Shown here: positions 36,678 to 43,982 of the stretch, one piece after another
How the letters are laid out: the number at the start of each line of letters is the position of its first letter
Numbering within the stretch: the first letter of the stretch is position 1
Virus record (IMG/VR): IMGVR_UViG_3300050821_003061
Location: 1-62,352 of that record
From: a virus
DNA: 62,352 nt
Reading direction: 5' to 3' (one strand)
Position numbers and translations under genes: made by a program
The notes under the pieces: generated by a model
Seen by the model: the letters and a program-made list of their open reading frames with translations, nothing else
Databases searched by the model: none
What the model was told of the DNA's origin: nothing

Positions 36678-36854
36678 ATGCCAATCGGAATGATTTTCTG
36701 GATGCTGATGATTCTGTGGTTTTTCTTCGGAATCGCATGGAACTCGAATTCGACGATGTTCGGGACATGGGGTCTATGGGGCAACTGGCTCTTGCTGTTC
36801 GTCCTGTTCTTCATCCTCGGCTGGAAAGAGTTCGGCTTCGTGGTTCACGGCTGA
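36678..36854 (+). CDS. Two-span hydrophobic small protein
   Basis: A 58-residue Trp/Phe-rich protein with two hydrophobic helices separated by a Gly/Asn/Ser turn, beginning MPIGMIFWML. AGGAG lies eight bases upstream. Size and topology are compatible with an antiholin or small holin. Confidence 0.6.
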   Translation: MPIGMIFWMLMILWFFFGIAWNSNSTMFGTWGLWGNWLLLFVLFFILGWKEFGFVVHG

Positions 36855-37038
36855 ACCCAATGGGCGACGTGCTCCGCCATTCTCGCTGCACGGGCATAAG
36901 ATTTTTATGGCGATGCACGCGCGCCGGCATGTGGCGATTGCCGTGGGCAAGACGCATCGCGCTTCGCCATATTGTTCCGCGCTACCGAATGCGTGAGCCA
37001 ACCGAAATCATGCGCGCGGCGGCGGCGGTACGTGAGCC

Positions 37039-37061
37039 GGGACCGGCAAAGCGCCGGCCCC
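37039..37061. terminator. Hairpin between convergent genes
   Basis: GGGaCCGGC/GCCGGcCCC with a five-base loop forms a nine-pair stem with one mismatch. It lies between the rightward lysis genes and the leftward gene ending at 37074. It may stop transcription from both sides. The rest of 36855-37073 shows only Arg-rich frames that I do not believe to be genes. Confidence 0.5.
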
Positions 37062-37073
37062 GATTCCTTCATT

Positions 37074-37295
37074 TCAGCCTTCAATTCGGCAGACGGTCGC
37101 GCCAATCCGAATAATTGCGCGAGAGCCTTCGCCGGAAAATAGGAATTCGGCGAAGTCCGCAGATCGCGCCCGCTTTTCGGATTCGGCCAAAGCCTTCTTC
37201 GCCATCGTCTCAACCGCTCCCCAAGTTGCTAGATCAGTTTGCGGTGAAAGCCTCGCGGCGATTGCAAGAGCTTGTCTTTCTTTGCCTTTTGCCAT
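37074..37295 (-). CDS. Small helical protein, leftward
   Basis: A 73-residue protein beginning MAKGKERQALAIAARLS, with charged helices and a short hydrophobic end. The ATG at 37295 has GGAG eight bases upstream and is preferred over an ATG inside the operator palindrome at 37325. Its promoter region carries a perfect inverted repeat, so it is probably regulated independently of the lysis genes. Function unknown. Confidence 0.6.
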   Translation of the reverse strand: MAKGKERQALAIAARLSPQTDLATWGAVETMAKKALAESEKRARSADFAEFLFSGEGSRAIIRIGATVCRIEG

Positions 37296-37320
37296 GGTTA
37301 TTACTCCATTAGTGTGTTTA

Positions 37321-37390
37321 TTCATACCTTATTGGTATGAACAATTCCTATAATTAGAGTATATCAAAGCAAACGTCAAGTATCTCGTCG
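37321..37390. promoter_or_regulatory. Divergent promoter region with operator palindrome
   Basis: TTCATACC-N5-GGTATGAA (37321-37328, 37334-37341) is a perfect inverted repeat. On the minus strand, TTGACG (37375 region) and TAATTA are spaced by 17 bases, reading towards the gene at 37295. On the plus strand TATAAT (37349-37354) faces the gene at 37417. This AT-rich island stands out from its GC-rich surroundings. Confidence 0.5.
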
Positions 37391-37416
37391 TAAAACGTTC
37401 TGGGAATGGTAGAAAA

Positions 37417-37812
37417 ATGGGTGAAAGCGGCTATCTCATCATCGCGGCAATCATCGGCCTCTTTGGGAATATCATCGCAACGGTCGGCGCCTCCTTTTTA
37501 AATCAGCGGGCCAACAGGAAGGCTCAGGAGGCCGCACGCGATGCGGCAGAGGCCGCCGCAAAGGCGCAAATCGCGACGGAGCACGCAGCTCGCGATGCGG
37601 CCAATGCGGCGCGGGCGCTGGTCGAGGCGGCGAAGACGACCGATGCGCGATTGACCGGCCTCCAAAAATCGGCCGATGAAAATATGGACGTGACCCGAGG
37701 AACCCACACGATCGTCAACAGCCAGCGAACGGCGATGGAGGAACAAATTGATGCACTGAAAGGGACTGTGGCCGGTCTCGTCAAGAAACTGGAAAAATTA
37801 CAGGGACCTTAG
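37417..37812 (+). CDS. Membrane-anchored coiled-coil protein (spanin-like topology)
   Basis: A 131-residue protein: hydrophobic segment at 6-28 (LIIAAIIGLFGNIIATVGAS), then a long Ala/Glu/Lys-rich coiled coil with an Arg-rich start. One N-terminal span plus periplasmic coiled coil is the layout of inner-membrane spanins, but no outer-membrane partner with a lipobox was found nearby, so this remains a suggestion. It has its own promoter region upstream. Confidence 0.55.
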   Translation: MGESGYLIIAAIIGLFGNIIATVGASFLNQRANRKAQEAARDAAEAAAKAQIATEHAARDAANAARALVEAAKTTDARLTGLQKSADENMDVTRGTHTIVNSQRTAMEEQIDALKGTVAGLVKKLEKLQGP

Positions 37813-37814
37813 AC

Positions 37815-37988
37815 GTGACGAAAGAAAAGCCGTCTGAGCGCGTCATGATCAGCGCGCGCGATCTCAAGGACATAATTCGCGATGAGCTTTACGCTCTGCA
37901 ATCTCGGCCAGATACGGCGATCCCGAATGAACTGGTCAAGGAAATCGCGAAGGCGATCGTGAAGCGCGCGCTCCTGTCGCCGAGGTAG
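37815..37988 (+). CDS. Small charged hypothetical protein
   Basis: A 57-residue protein with a GTG start ([11 protein letters not shown]...), helical and rich in charged residues. It lies two bases after the preceding stop. Its last 53 bases overlap antisense with the end of the ClpX-finger gene. Function unknown. Confidence 0.5.
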   Translation: MTKEKPSERVMISARDLKDIIRDELYALQSRPDTAIPNELVKEIAKAIVKRALLSPR

Positions 37989-38196
37989 CTATCATTCTCG
38001 CGTGGAACCCGCGCCTCTGCTCTTCGTCTATGATTACAGGCACCAATAATGCCCGGTTCTCGCGTATGATCTTTACGCAAATGTCCACACATTCATCACA
38101 AATGAAAACGCACGGACCGGCAATGAGTTTGCCCACGTCACGAACGTTCTTACCGCAAAATGAACAATATAGTTTATCCGCCTCAGCAGGTGTCAT
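37936..38196 (-). CDS. Stand-alone ClpX-type zinc-finger protein
   Basis: An 86-residue protein. Residues 8-45 ('[20 protein letters not shown]...[12 protein letters not shown]') match the N-terminal zinc-binding domain of ClpX, with C11, C14, C33 and C36 as ligands; the ATPase is absent. In ClpX this domain dimerises and recruits adaptors and substrates. A free copy could compete for adaptors or redirect ClpXP (inference). It starts inside the end of the LuxR-type gene (14-base overlap), so the two are translated together. Confidence 0.75.
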   Translation of the reverse strand: MTPAEADKLYCSFCGKNVRDVGKLIAGPCVFICDECVDICVKIIRENRALLVPVIIDEEQRRGFHARMIATSATGARASRSPSRFP

Positions 38197-38425
38197 TTTG
38201 CAGCTCCATTCTGACGACAAACGCGGCGATCGCGCTTTGCCGGCGCAGACCGGTCTTGTCGCGAATGCTTGTAAGGTGCTTGCGCACGGTTTCATGAGAG
38301 CGGCCGATTATCACTGCGACCTGCACGGCGTTCTTGCCCTGCGCGATGATTAAGGCGACGCGGATTTCGGCTGGCGAAAGGCCGAGGGTTTGGAGTTTCG
38401 CTTCCGTGATACGGGGAGGGGTCAT
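38183..38425 (-). CDS. LuxR/GerE-type HTH regulator, minimal
   Basis: An 80-residue protein that is almost only a GerE-type helix-turn-helix: '[45 protein letters not shown]', with no receiver or autoinducer domain. It should bind DNA as a small activator or repressor. A palindrome made of the same half-site as the phage operators (GTAGCC-GA-GGCTAC) lies 13 bases upstream of its ATG. It forms an operon with the ClpX-type finger gene and lies beside attP. Confidence 0.75.
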   Translation of the reverse strand: MTPPRITEAKLQTLGLSPAEIRVALIIAQGKNAVQVAVIIGRSHETVRKHLTSIRDKTGLRRQSAIAAFVVRMELQNDTC

Positions 38426-38437
38426 GGCGCCGCGCTT

Positions 38438-38451
38438 GTAGCCGAGGCTAC
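38438..38451. promoter_or_regulatory. Palindromic operator GTAGCCGAGGCTAC
   Basis: A perfect 14-base palindrome immediately upstream of the LuxR-type gene. Its half-site GTAGC/GCTAC is the same as in the immunity region at 47334-47373 and 47923-47964, and TTGTAGCCG occurs in both places. Likely target of the phage repressor or Cro-like protein. Confidence 0.55.
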
Positions 38452-38556
38452 ATCGCGTCCCGCATTCGCCCCGAATACTCGCGAATCGATGCGTGTTGAA
38501 CCGGGGCTATTCGTTTCGATCTGCGTTGATTTCATTCGATTATCCACCTAGGTTCG

Positions 38557-38605
38557 TCCCTTCACACGGGAGGGGTCACAGGTTCAATCCCTGTCGCGCC
38601 CACCA
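38557..38605 (+). other. attP core: 3' half of tRNA-Val(CAC)
   Basis: The bases from the anticodon arm to the 3' CCA of a tRNA: anticodon loop TTCACAC with CAC at 38563-38565, T arm ACAGG-TTCAATC-CCTGT (38578-38594), acceptor strand CGCGCCC, then ACCA. The 5' half (acceptor, D arm) is absent, so this is not a functional tRNA gene. The integrase gene ends about 390 bases away. Such a fragment restores the host tRNA on integration. Only one copy is present and phage genes lie on both sides, so the site looks unrecombined. Confidence 0.85.
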
Positions 38606-38700
38606 ATGTTTTCATATAGTTAGTTGACAATTTGGCGATCCATTTCGGGGCCGATTTCAGGGGCCGCTCCTAGAACTGTGTCGATGTTGCCAGCTCGCCA

Positions 38701-38799
38701 TCAGCCAAGTAGATGCCAAAGCGACCAAAAGGCTATTCCGAAGCCAAATCCAGATAAGAAAAAACTTGCACATGCGAGCCAAAGCCAAAAATTTTCCAT
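38701..38799 (-). CDS. Tiny membrane protein near attP
   Basis: A 32-residue protein beginning MENFWLWLAC, mainly hydrophobic with Phe/Trp residues. GGAAAGG lies just upstream and its ATG overlaps the preceding stop (ATGA). Last gene of the integration operon. Function unknown. Confidence 0.55.
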   Translation of the reverse strand: MENFWLWLACASFFLSGFGFGIAFWSLWHLLG

Positions 38800-38987
38800 C
38801 ACCTTTCCTTCCCCGAAACAAGCCGCTCCACGTCTTTCGAAAGGTCAAAGTCGATCACGATAGGCTGTTCGTCTGGGTGCGTCTCGTTCCAATGGTCAAT
38901 GTCGTCCTTCATTTGGCGAAGCTCTCTGAGAATTGCGTTGCGGCGGCGCGCAAATAGGACTGAAGCGTTACCTGTGGCCAGCTTCAT
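38799..38987 (-). CDS. Small charged protein downstream of the integrase
   Basis: A 62-residue protein beginning MKLATGNASVLFARRRNAIL, helical and highly charged. It starts five bases after the integrase stop, so it is probably co-expressed. Function unknown. Confidence 0.6.
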   Translation of the reverse strand: MKLATGNASVLFARRRNAILRELRQMKDDIDHWNETHPDEQPIVIDFDLSKDVERLVSGKER

Positions 38988-38991
38988 CAGA

Positions 38992-40164
38992 TCATCTTCT
39001 CTTTCCCGACACGCTGGCCACAAGTCCGCGCAGCGCGCTTGGCGAAAGATGCGCGTAGGTCGCTTCCACCACCCTTTCCGTCGTTCCAATCGCGCTCGCG
39101 ATCATCGCGAACGAATAGCCCGCCTGAACAGCCCAAGATGCGAAGGTGTGGCGAAGAATATGAGGCGTCACTTCCGGCCCGAGTGCAGCCTTGACGCGCG
39201 CGGTATGCCAGGCCCGCCGCATCTTGGCGATCGGCAAGCCGCCCCATTCGATGACATGGACGCAATTTCGGGAATCTGGTTGACTGACTTCAAGCCCGGG
39301 TTTCCACCTTCGCAAATGCGCGGCAAGCCGTGGCGAGATCGGAACCGGCGGGCGCCGCTTGCTGGACTCGCTCTCCCCGGCGCCGCGGCGGTAAATCAGC
39401 CCAGCGTCGAGATCGATCCAGCCAGCGTCCACGGACGGCAGCCAGCGAAGCCGCAGAATGGCATCGTGACGCGTCCCGGTGTAGAGGCCCAGCAAGATGA
39501 ACCTGGCGACGTGGCGGTGCCCGGAGCGCCATGCAGCCCATAGCAAACGCGCGGCCTCGGATCTAGTGAGCCAGCGCAGCCGAGCGGGCGAGGGCTTCGG
39601 CAGATCCACCGGCACCGGATATTTCAGCTTGCCTTCGCGATGCGCGTAATTCAGCGCCGCGGCAAGGAGACCAAGTTCCCTACGCGCGGAAGATGGTGTG
39701 ACGGTGCGAATGCGCGACGCAAAATTATCCTCCGAGCTAAATTTAGTCGAAGTACTAACAAACTCTAATTTTGTCTTGAAACTGGCAATTGGCTGCGCGG
39801 TGCGCCATGTGGCGTACTCTCGGCTGCGGCCTGCCGTCACGTCGGACACCATCTTGTCGCCCCACCATCTGGCGAGCGGCGCCATCGTATAGGCTGCGAG
39901 TTCTGGACGGCGCATCATTGGCGCGTGTTCTTTGAGGTAGAGAGTAAGGACGTCGGCGACGGGAATTCTGGCCGGATCACCGTCGCCGAAGGCCGGTCGG
40001 TATTTTGCGGCGAGATATTCCGAGAGCCTTTTTTCAGCTTCTCCATGCTGGCTTGCAGCTGAGCCCGTGCCGATCTCATGCCCTCCGTCTCTAATTGACC
40101 ATTGCGGCTGTCGTCCTTTTCTTTTCCGCAAATATAAGTGCGCTCCCTTACTAGGGCGGGGCAT
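38992..40164 (-). CDS. int: Tyrosine recombinase integrase
   Basis: A 390-residue protein. The catalytic set is visible: R232 (TGTRHDAILRLRW), H335-x-x-R338 (PHILRHTFASW) and nucleophile Y370 (VVEATYAHLSP). An N-terminal arm-binding region and a central core-binding domain (about 65-190) precede it. It joins attP and attB at a tRNA-Val gene by strand exchange through a 3'-phosphotyrosine. Its first 250 bases overlap the excisionase gene in another frame. The ATG at 40164 is kept because residues 8-50 resemble the usual N-terminus of alphaproteobacterial phage integrases. Confidence 0.9.
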   Translation of the reverse strand: MPRPSKGAHLYLRKRKGRQPQWSIRDGGHEIGTGSAASQHGEAEKRLSEYLAAKYRPAFGDGDPARIPVADVLTLYLKEHAPMMRRPELAAYTMAPLARWWGDKMVSDVTAGRSREYATWRTAQPIASFKTKLEFVSTSTKFSSEDNFASRIRTVTPSSARRELGLLAAALNYAHREGKLKYPVPVDLPKPSPARLRWLTRSEAARLLWAAWRSGHRHVARFILLGLYTGTRHDAILRLRWLPSVDAGWIDLDAGLIYRRGAGESESSKRRPPVPISPRLAAHLRRWKPGLEVSQPDSRNCVHVIEWGGLPIAKMRRAWHTARVKAALGPEVTPHILRHTFASWAVQAGYSFAMIASAIGTTERVVEATYAHLSPSALRGLVASVSGKRR

Positions 40165-40373
40165 ATTGGGTAAGCTCCTTCAATCGCGGAAAGGGTTGTA
40201 TAATATCTTTTCCCGACACATGTAAACGCTAGTTTCCCTTGGCGGATAGCAGCCCTAAGCGTGCTCGCAGTCGTTGTGCCGTCCGGGAAGGCCAATGCTG
40301 CGGCGACTTCCAAGCTCAATTTATCGTCGCGAGAAATCTCCGGCCGCACGATGTTGATTGTCCGGCGGCTCAT
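39915..40373 (-). CDS. Excisionase-like protein
   Basis: A 152-residue protein. The front (SLEVAAALAFPDGTTTASTLRAAIRQGKLAFTCVGKRYYTTLSAIE, in parts) has the winged-helix layout of alphaproteobacterial excisionases encoded before integrases, and the tail ('ARAQLQASMEKLKKGSRNISPQNT') resembles their conserved C-terminus. It would bend attachment-site DNA and favour excision. It overlaps the integrase by 250 bases in another frame, with both frames looking genuine. It begins four bases before the end of the HNH gene. Confidence 0.65.
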   Translation of the reverse strand: MSRRTINIVRPEISRDDKLSLEVAAALAFPDGTTTASTLRAAIRQGKLAFTCVGKRYYTTLSAIEGAYPICPALVRERTYICGKEKDDSRNGQLETEGMRSARAQLQASMEKLKKGSRNISPQNTDRPSATVIRPEFPSPTSLLSTSKNTRQ

Positions 40374-40891
40374 CGCACCCTCGCAAATTCGTCAAATTCC
40401 TTATTCGCAGCGGCACAATAGGCCGCGTGCGCTTCCTCTTTTGTGGTGTAATATCCAAGCCAACGCTTTTGGCCTCTGACACCGATTTGGGCCTCCCATT
40501 TTCCTGTCTTCTTGCAGAACTTAGCTCCTTTCAAGCCGCTGGTATTATTCGATTGAGCTAATCTGTTTGCCATGTTCTGTGAGCGCGTTGCGCATCTTAG
40601 GTTGCTCCACCTATCATCGGCGCGGATCATGTTGCGATGGTCAACCATGTTGCCGGTCATGTAGAGAAACGCGAGTCGAGATGCCCGATATCTTTTGCCG
40701 TCGATCATAATATCTCGATAGCCAGTTTGATTAATCCGCCCTGCGATCTCTCCGGCTAGATAATGCGATGTGCTGATAAGACGAATGGACACGCCAGTGT
40801 CTGGATCGTAATGCAATACCTCACGCAACCTCTCCGCAGTAAGCGTATCCCTGGTCACGTCCGATCGCGGGAAGATGGCGCGGGTGGTCAT
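40370..40891 (-). CDS. HNH-AP2 endonuclease
   Basis: A 173-residue protein. Residues 75-110 carry an HNH nuclease motif (VDHRNMIRADDRWSNLRCAT), and the C-terminus ('TSGLKGAKFCKKTGKWEAQIG' onward) is an AP2 DNA-binding domain. This pairing is typical of free-standing homing endonucleases in phages. The start at 40891 overlaps the DUF4326 gene. It is a second, independent homing-type nuclease besides the intron-encoded one. Confidence 0.8.
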   Translation of the reverse strand: MTTRAIFPRSDVTRDTLTAERLREVLHYDPDTGVSIRLISTSHYLAGEIAGRINQTGYRDIMIDGKRYRASRLAFLYMTGNMVDHRNMIRADDRWSNLRCATRSQNMANRLAQSNNTSGLKGAKFCKKTGKWEAQIGVRGQKRWLGYYTTKEEAHAAYCAAANKEFDEFARVR

Positions 40892-41298
40892 TTGTTTGCC
40901 AGCTCCAAGAGAACGTCGGCGTGGCACGCTCGATCGAAAGGGCAAAAGCAAGCCAAATTTTTCCCGCGCAGTTCTGCAACTTTGCTCGCGCTGTAGAATC
41001 CGGTATCCGCTAATTTTCGAAATAAATTGACGGCGATCTCTTGGTTCGCAACGAACGTGAAAGCTGGAGTTGCATATTCTTCCGTCGTTTCGCACCAAGC
41101 CATTCTAAAAAAAGATCGGCCGGATGGGTCAGGATCGCCGACTTTGAAGTATGCCCCAATCCTAGCTGGATTGCCCCATCCGCTCGGCCGCGCGACATTG
41201 ACCGCCGGAAGCCCGTTCGTCGCGCGAGAATGAGCTTGCAAGTTGAAACCCTTCGCGCGTGAGAGATGAAGGCGCACGGGGCGCTGCTCGGCGGTCAC
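40888..41298 (-). CDS. DUF4326-family protein
   Basis: A 136-residue protein. 'VRLHLSRAKGFNLQ' near the start and 'GKNLACFCPFDRACHADVLLELAN' at the end are the two conserved blocks of DUF4326, with Cys residues in the second block probably binding metal. Function in phages is unknown. The GTG at 41298 overlapping the previous TGA is preferred over an ATG at 41331. Confidence 0.75.
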   Translation of the reverse strand: MTAEQRPVRLHLSRAKGFNLQAHSRATNGLPAVNVARPSGWGNPARIGAYFKVGDPDPSGRSFFRMAWCETTEEYATPAFTFVANQEIAVNLFRKLADTGFYSASKVAELRGKNLACFCPFDRACHADVLLELANK

Positions 41299-41474
41299 GG
41301 CTTCGGCTCCGCAATCATGTATTTTCGGCATATATCGAGCAATTCAATCAACCTCGTCATGCTTTCGGGAGACGAGACCAGCGCATTTAACAAGAGGCGG
41401 CGCCCTTCATCTTCAAAGTTGATGCGAAAATAATCATCAGGGAGAATTACAGGCTCGTCAGTCACGGATGTCAT
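41295..41474 (-). CDS. Small acidic hypothetical protein
   Basis: A 59-residue protein beginning MTSVTDEPVILPDDYF, acidic and helical. A strong AGGGAGGA lies upstream. It overlaps the DUF4326 gene by its stop codon. Confidence 0.6.
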   Translation of the reverse strand: MTSVTDEPVILPDDYFRINFEDEGRRLLLNALVSSPESMTRLIELLDICRKYMIAEPKP

Positions 41475-41875
41475 TCCTCCCTGAGTCTTTCCGCTTGCTC
41501 TGGAGACGGCCAGTTTTCGTTCTCCTGCGGGTTGGGGAACTCGCGAATGGTATGGATCAATCCGCGATCCTCGATGGTTCCGATAATGCGCCCGCTGCTC
41601 TCCGGCGGGTTGGTGAGATCGCCGCGCGCGGCCATGGCGCGGAAGATATCCTCATACTCGGCGCTTCCGCAATGAAAGGCCGCATCGACCATCTCCTCCG
41701 TCGCCTCGATCGGATTGACGCGCGCGATGCCGTGCAGGGAGTCGAGAATGTGGGCGGCCTTTTCTTTGGCTATGGCAATGGTCTGTGGGGAGAAAGTCAC
41801 GAGGCCATGTTCGTAGCGCAGCTCCTCCAAAGCCATCGCCTCGATGCACTGCGCGCGGTCTTCGGCGGGAGTCAT
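41471..41875 (-). CDS. Hypothetical protein, early leftward operon
   Basis: A 134-residue soluble acidic protein beginning MTPAEDRAQCIEAMALEELR. It is coupled by ATGA-type overlaps to both neighbours. No domain recognised. Confidence 0.65.
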   Translation of the reverse strand: MTPAEDRAQCIEAMALEELRYEHGLVTFSPQTIAIAKEKAAHILDSLHGIARVNPIEATEEMVDAAFHCGSAEYEDIFRAMAARGDLTNPPESSGRIIGTIEDRGLIHTIREFPNPQENENWPSPEQAERLREE

Positions 41876-42063
41876 TGGACCTCCACGGGAGGCTCTTGAG
41901 GCTTCAATGGAATGTTTGACTCTGGCCAGTTCTGCGGGTCTGCCTTCTGCGGCGCAATCGGCACAGTCCAGATAGTTCCAAACTCATCACGACATTCGAA
42001 GTGCGTAGTGACTTGGACGCATGTGATACAAAGAACAGCCAAAATGAGGTAGTCGCTGGTCAT
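41872..42063 (-). CDS. Small membrane or exported protein
   Basis: A 63-residue protein with an N-terminal hydrophobic helix (LILAVLCITCVQV) and a Pro-rich soluble tail. Cys residues occur at the end of the helix, but the lipobox is not clear. Possible envelope or exclusion function; unproven. Confidence 0.55.
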   Translation of the reverse strand: MTSDYLILAVLCITCVQVTTHFECRDEFGTIWTVPIAPQKADPQNWPESNIPLKPQEPPVEVQ

Positions 42064-42290
42064 GACCCGGCCTCCTCGGCGGCGATGGCGGCTTGCAGAT
42101 TCTCAAGTTTAGCCGATCCCCAAACTGAAATAACTTCCTTCGCCGCCGCGAGCAGCCGGGCGTGCGATTTAAAGAGACGCCGAAATTGTGCTTCGGCGGC
42201 GGCGGCGCGTGCTCTTTCGAATTCTTCGTTGGTGCGAAGGCGCTGCAACTCCGCTTCAAATTCCTCTTGCGCGCGCTCTACCCCGTTCAT
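42060..42290 (-). CDS. Coiled-coil hypothetical protein
   Basis: A 76-residue, Glu/Arg/Ala-rich helical protein (MNGVERAQEEFEAELQRLR). Overlaps both neighbours by four bases. Function unknown. Confidence 0.6.
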   Translation of the reverse strand: MNGVERAQEEFEAELQRLRTNEEFERARAAAAEAQFRRLFKSHARLLAAAKEVISVWGSAKLENLQAAIAAEEAGS

Positions 42291-42586
42291 GAGATCGCTT
42301 TCATCTGTTTCTTGATGTCATCCATCGCCGCTCCTGTGTCGGTCTTGCCGTCCTTTTTTTTCTTGCGCCGCAACTCGCCGCTCTCGCGACGCTTGTCCGC
42401 AATGATGTTGCCGGCGCGCTCGATGGCGTTGGCGAGTGGTATGTCGAGCCGAGCTAGTGCGTTACGAACTTGTTCCTCTGTCCGGCCGATCAAAAGATCA
42501 ATCATCGCCAGTTGTTGCTCGTACTCCCGGCAGTCGGCGGCCGTGTAGAACGTGCTTCCGTCGTCGGCTTCAAAGGTCGTTTTCAT
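42287..42586 (-). CDS. Hypothetical protein, early leftward operon
   Basis: A 99-residue protein beginning MKTTFEADDGSTFYTAADC, with a Lys-rich C-terminal part. It resembles small early phage proteins acting on host functions only in general composition. No family recognised. Confidence 0.6.
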   Translation of the reverse strand: MKTTFEADDGSTFYTAADCREYEQQLAMIDLLIGRTEEQVRNALARLDIPLANAIERAGNIIADKRRESGELRRKKKKDGKTDTGAAMDDIKKQMKAIS

Positions 42587-42593
42587 ATCAGCC

Positions 42594-42797
42594 TCATTTG
42601 TTGGCTAGGTCAAAAAGCGTGTCCTTCTGCGCAAGCGCGCGGTAGTCTTCGACGATCGCAGACATTAGCGCGATCTCTCGGTCTGACTTTTCTTTCGAAA
42701 AGCGGCCGTTCTCAACAAACCTTGGATACACCTGGAGGCGTAATTTCAGCTCACGCTCGGCGCACTTCAATTTTTCCTCGGCGGTGAACGCGGTCAT
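42594..42797 (-). CDS. Helical hypothetical protein
   Basis: A 67-residue protein beginning MTAFTAEEKLKCAERELKLR. The ATG at 42797 overlaps the stop of the preceding gene and is preferred to upstream starts. Function unknown. Confidence 0.6.
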   Translation of the reverse strand: MTAFTAEEKLKCAERELKLRLQVYPRFVENGRFSKEKSDREIALMSAIVEDYRALAQKDTLFDLANK

Positions 42798-43000
42798 TTG
42801 ATCCTCATTCTCGCATCGGTGGCCGCCTTCCAGACGTTGCGAAGTAGGCGGGCCTCGTCGCGGAGTTCGATGGCCTCGTCGCGCAAGTCCTGCAATTCCT
42901 CGAAGGCACGCCACGCGCGAACAAGCATCCACACAGCGGCGCCAATTAGGATCACAATGACCACCGTCGCCAACCAATCGAAATATCCCGCGTTGCACAT
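42794..43000 (-). CDS. Membrane-anchored coiled-coil small protein
   Basis: A 68-residue protein (start MCNAGYFDWL) with one transmembrane helix (VVIVILIGAAVWMLV) followed by a charged coiled coil. The ATG shares a base with the preceding TGA. Function unknown. Confidence 0.6.
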   Translation of the reverse strand: MCNAGYFDWLATVVIVILIGAAVWMLVRAWRAFEELQDLRDEAIELRDEARLLRNVWKAATDARMRIK

Positions 43001-43755
43001 CAGATCAGCCCATTTCCCCACGGCGATGCCTTGATCTCGGATGCGGGCTCCACCGCGTCGTGCGCCGACTGCGGGGGATTAGCTTCGGCCTTCACGCCGG
43101 AGAGCGCGCCTTCGACAAAATCATTTTCGTCTTGGGTCAAACCACCGCGGTCTGCGTCGGCGGCCGTACGTTTCCATGATTCGAGCTGCGCGGCGCCGCC
43201 CGCATCGCGCTTTTGATCAGGGGGTAGCTTCCGCCAGAAATCCGAGAGAGCAGCCATTCCTTTTTCAGCCGCGCGATGCCCGTGCTCAATGGTAGTTTCG
43301 GCTCGCGCCGCCATATCATTAAGCTGCCCCAATAGCTCTCCTGCTCGGCCCCGTTGCGTGAGCGGGTGAACGGTGAACGGCTTGCGATTGCTGCGTGAGG
43401 CGGTCAAGGCCAGCGTGACCTCGTTCTTGATCCCTGACATATGCGAAATGCGAATGCCCCCCACTTCTGCCCCGGCGAAAAGGACGTGCTCGTCGCGATA
43501 GATCGTCATCGATCGCCCGACCCATGCGCCTGTGTCCGGCCCCCACACGAACACCAAAACGCGCCGCATGGATTTTCCCGGTTTATATGGTCTGCCCTCG
43601 TCGCCATCGAAGTAGACGGTGACCGGCTGATCTCCCTTGCCGCCCTCGCTGACCGTCACTTTCTTAACCGTTATCGTGAGCGTGCGGCCGAGCAGACTAT
43701 CGGCGTTGAGCTGATCCGATTTTGGCTCGATCGTTTTCAGGATGTCGTCGTTCAT
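43000..43755 (-). CDS. Hypothetical protein linked to phage recombination genes
   Basis: A 251-residue protein. The first 115 residues contain conserved-looking blocks ('GRTLTITVKKVTVSEGGKGDQPVTVYFDGDEGRPYKPGKSMRRVLVFVWG', read in parts; 'GRSMTIYRDEHVLFAGAEVGGIRISH') found in phage proteins of unknown function that sit beside exonucleases and annealing proteins. The C-terminal half is helical and acidic, ending SPWGNGLI, like the acidic tail of single-strand-binding partners. A role in recombination is inferred from context only. Confidence 0.6.
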   Translation of the reverse strand: MNDDILKTIEPKSDQLNADSLLGRTLTITVKKVTVSEGGKGDQPVTVYFDGDEGRPYKPGKSMRRVLVFVWGPDTGAWVGRSMTIYRDEHVLFAGAEVGGIRISHMSGIKNEVTLALTASRSNRKPFTVHPLTQRGRAGELLGQLNDMAARAETTIEHGHRAAEKGMAALSDFWRKLPPDQKRDAGGAAQLESWKRTAADADRGGLTQDENDFVEGALSGVKAEANPPQSAHDAVEPASEIKASPWGNGLI

Positions 43756-43982
43756 AGCGTAATCTCGATCTTCTTCGCGCCCGCGTGTTTTAAAATAAGC
43801 CGTGCGAATTCAATTGCCTCTGGAGGATAGAGCCCAAGCCACGCAACCGGCTTTCCAAATTCTATGCGCACAATGCGAGCGGACGGATCAAAGGTCACCG
43901 CAAAACGAAGTTCGCCTTCATCGGACTCGTCCAAATGACCCTTCGGAAATTTTCCTGTGGCTCCTAGTTTCTCGTCATTCAT
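43752..43982 (-). CDS. Small hypothetical protein beside the exonuclease
   Basis: A 76-residue protein beginning MNDEKLGATGKFPKGHLDE, ending in an alpha/beta segment with Lys. Its ATG shares a base with the exonuclease stop. Function unknown. Confidence 0.6.
   Translation of the reverse strand: MNDEKLGATGKFPKGHLDESDEGELRFAVTFDPSARIVRIEFGKPVAWLGLYPPEAIEFARLILKHAGAKKIEITL

Noticed and set aside
36716-37114. Arg-rich plus-strand frames after the lysis genes
   Set aside because: Extremely Arg/Trp-rich, overlapping a hairpin and an antisense gene; no start signal.
38557-38605. A complete tRNA gene
   Set aside because: Only the anticodon arm to CCA is present; no D arm or 5' acceptor strand can be found upstream.
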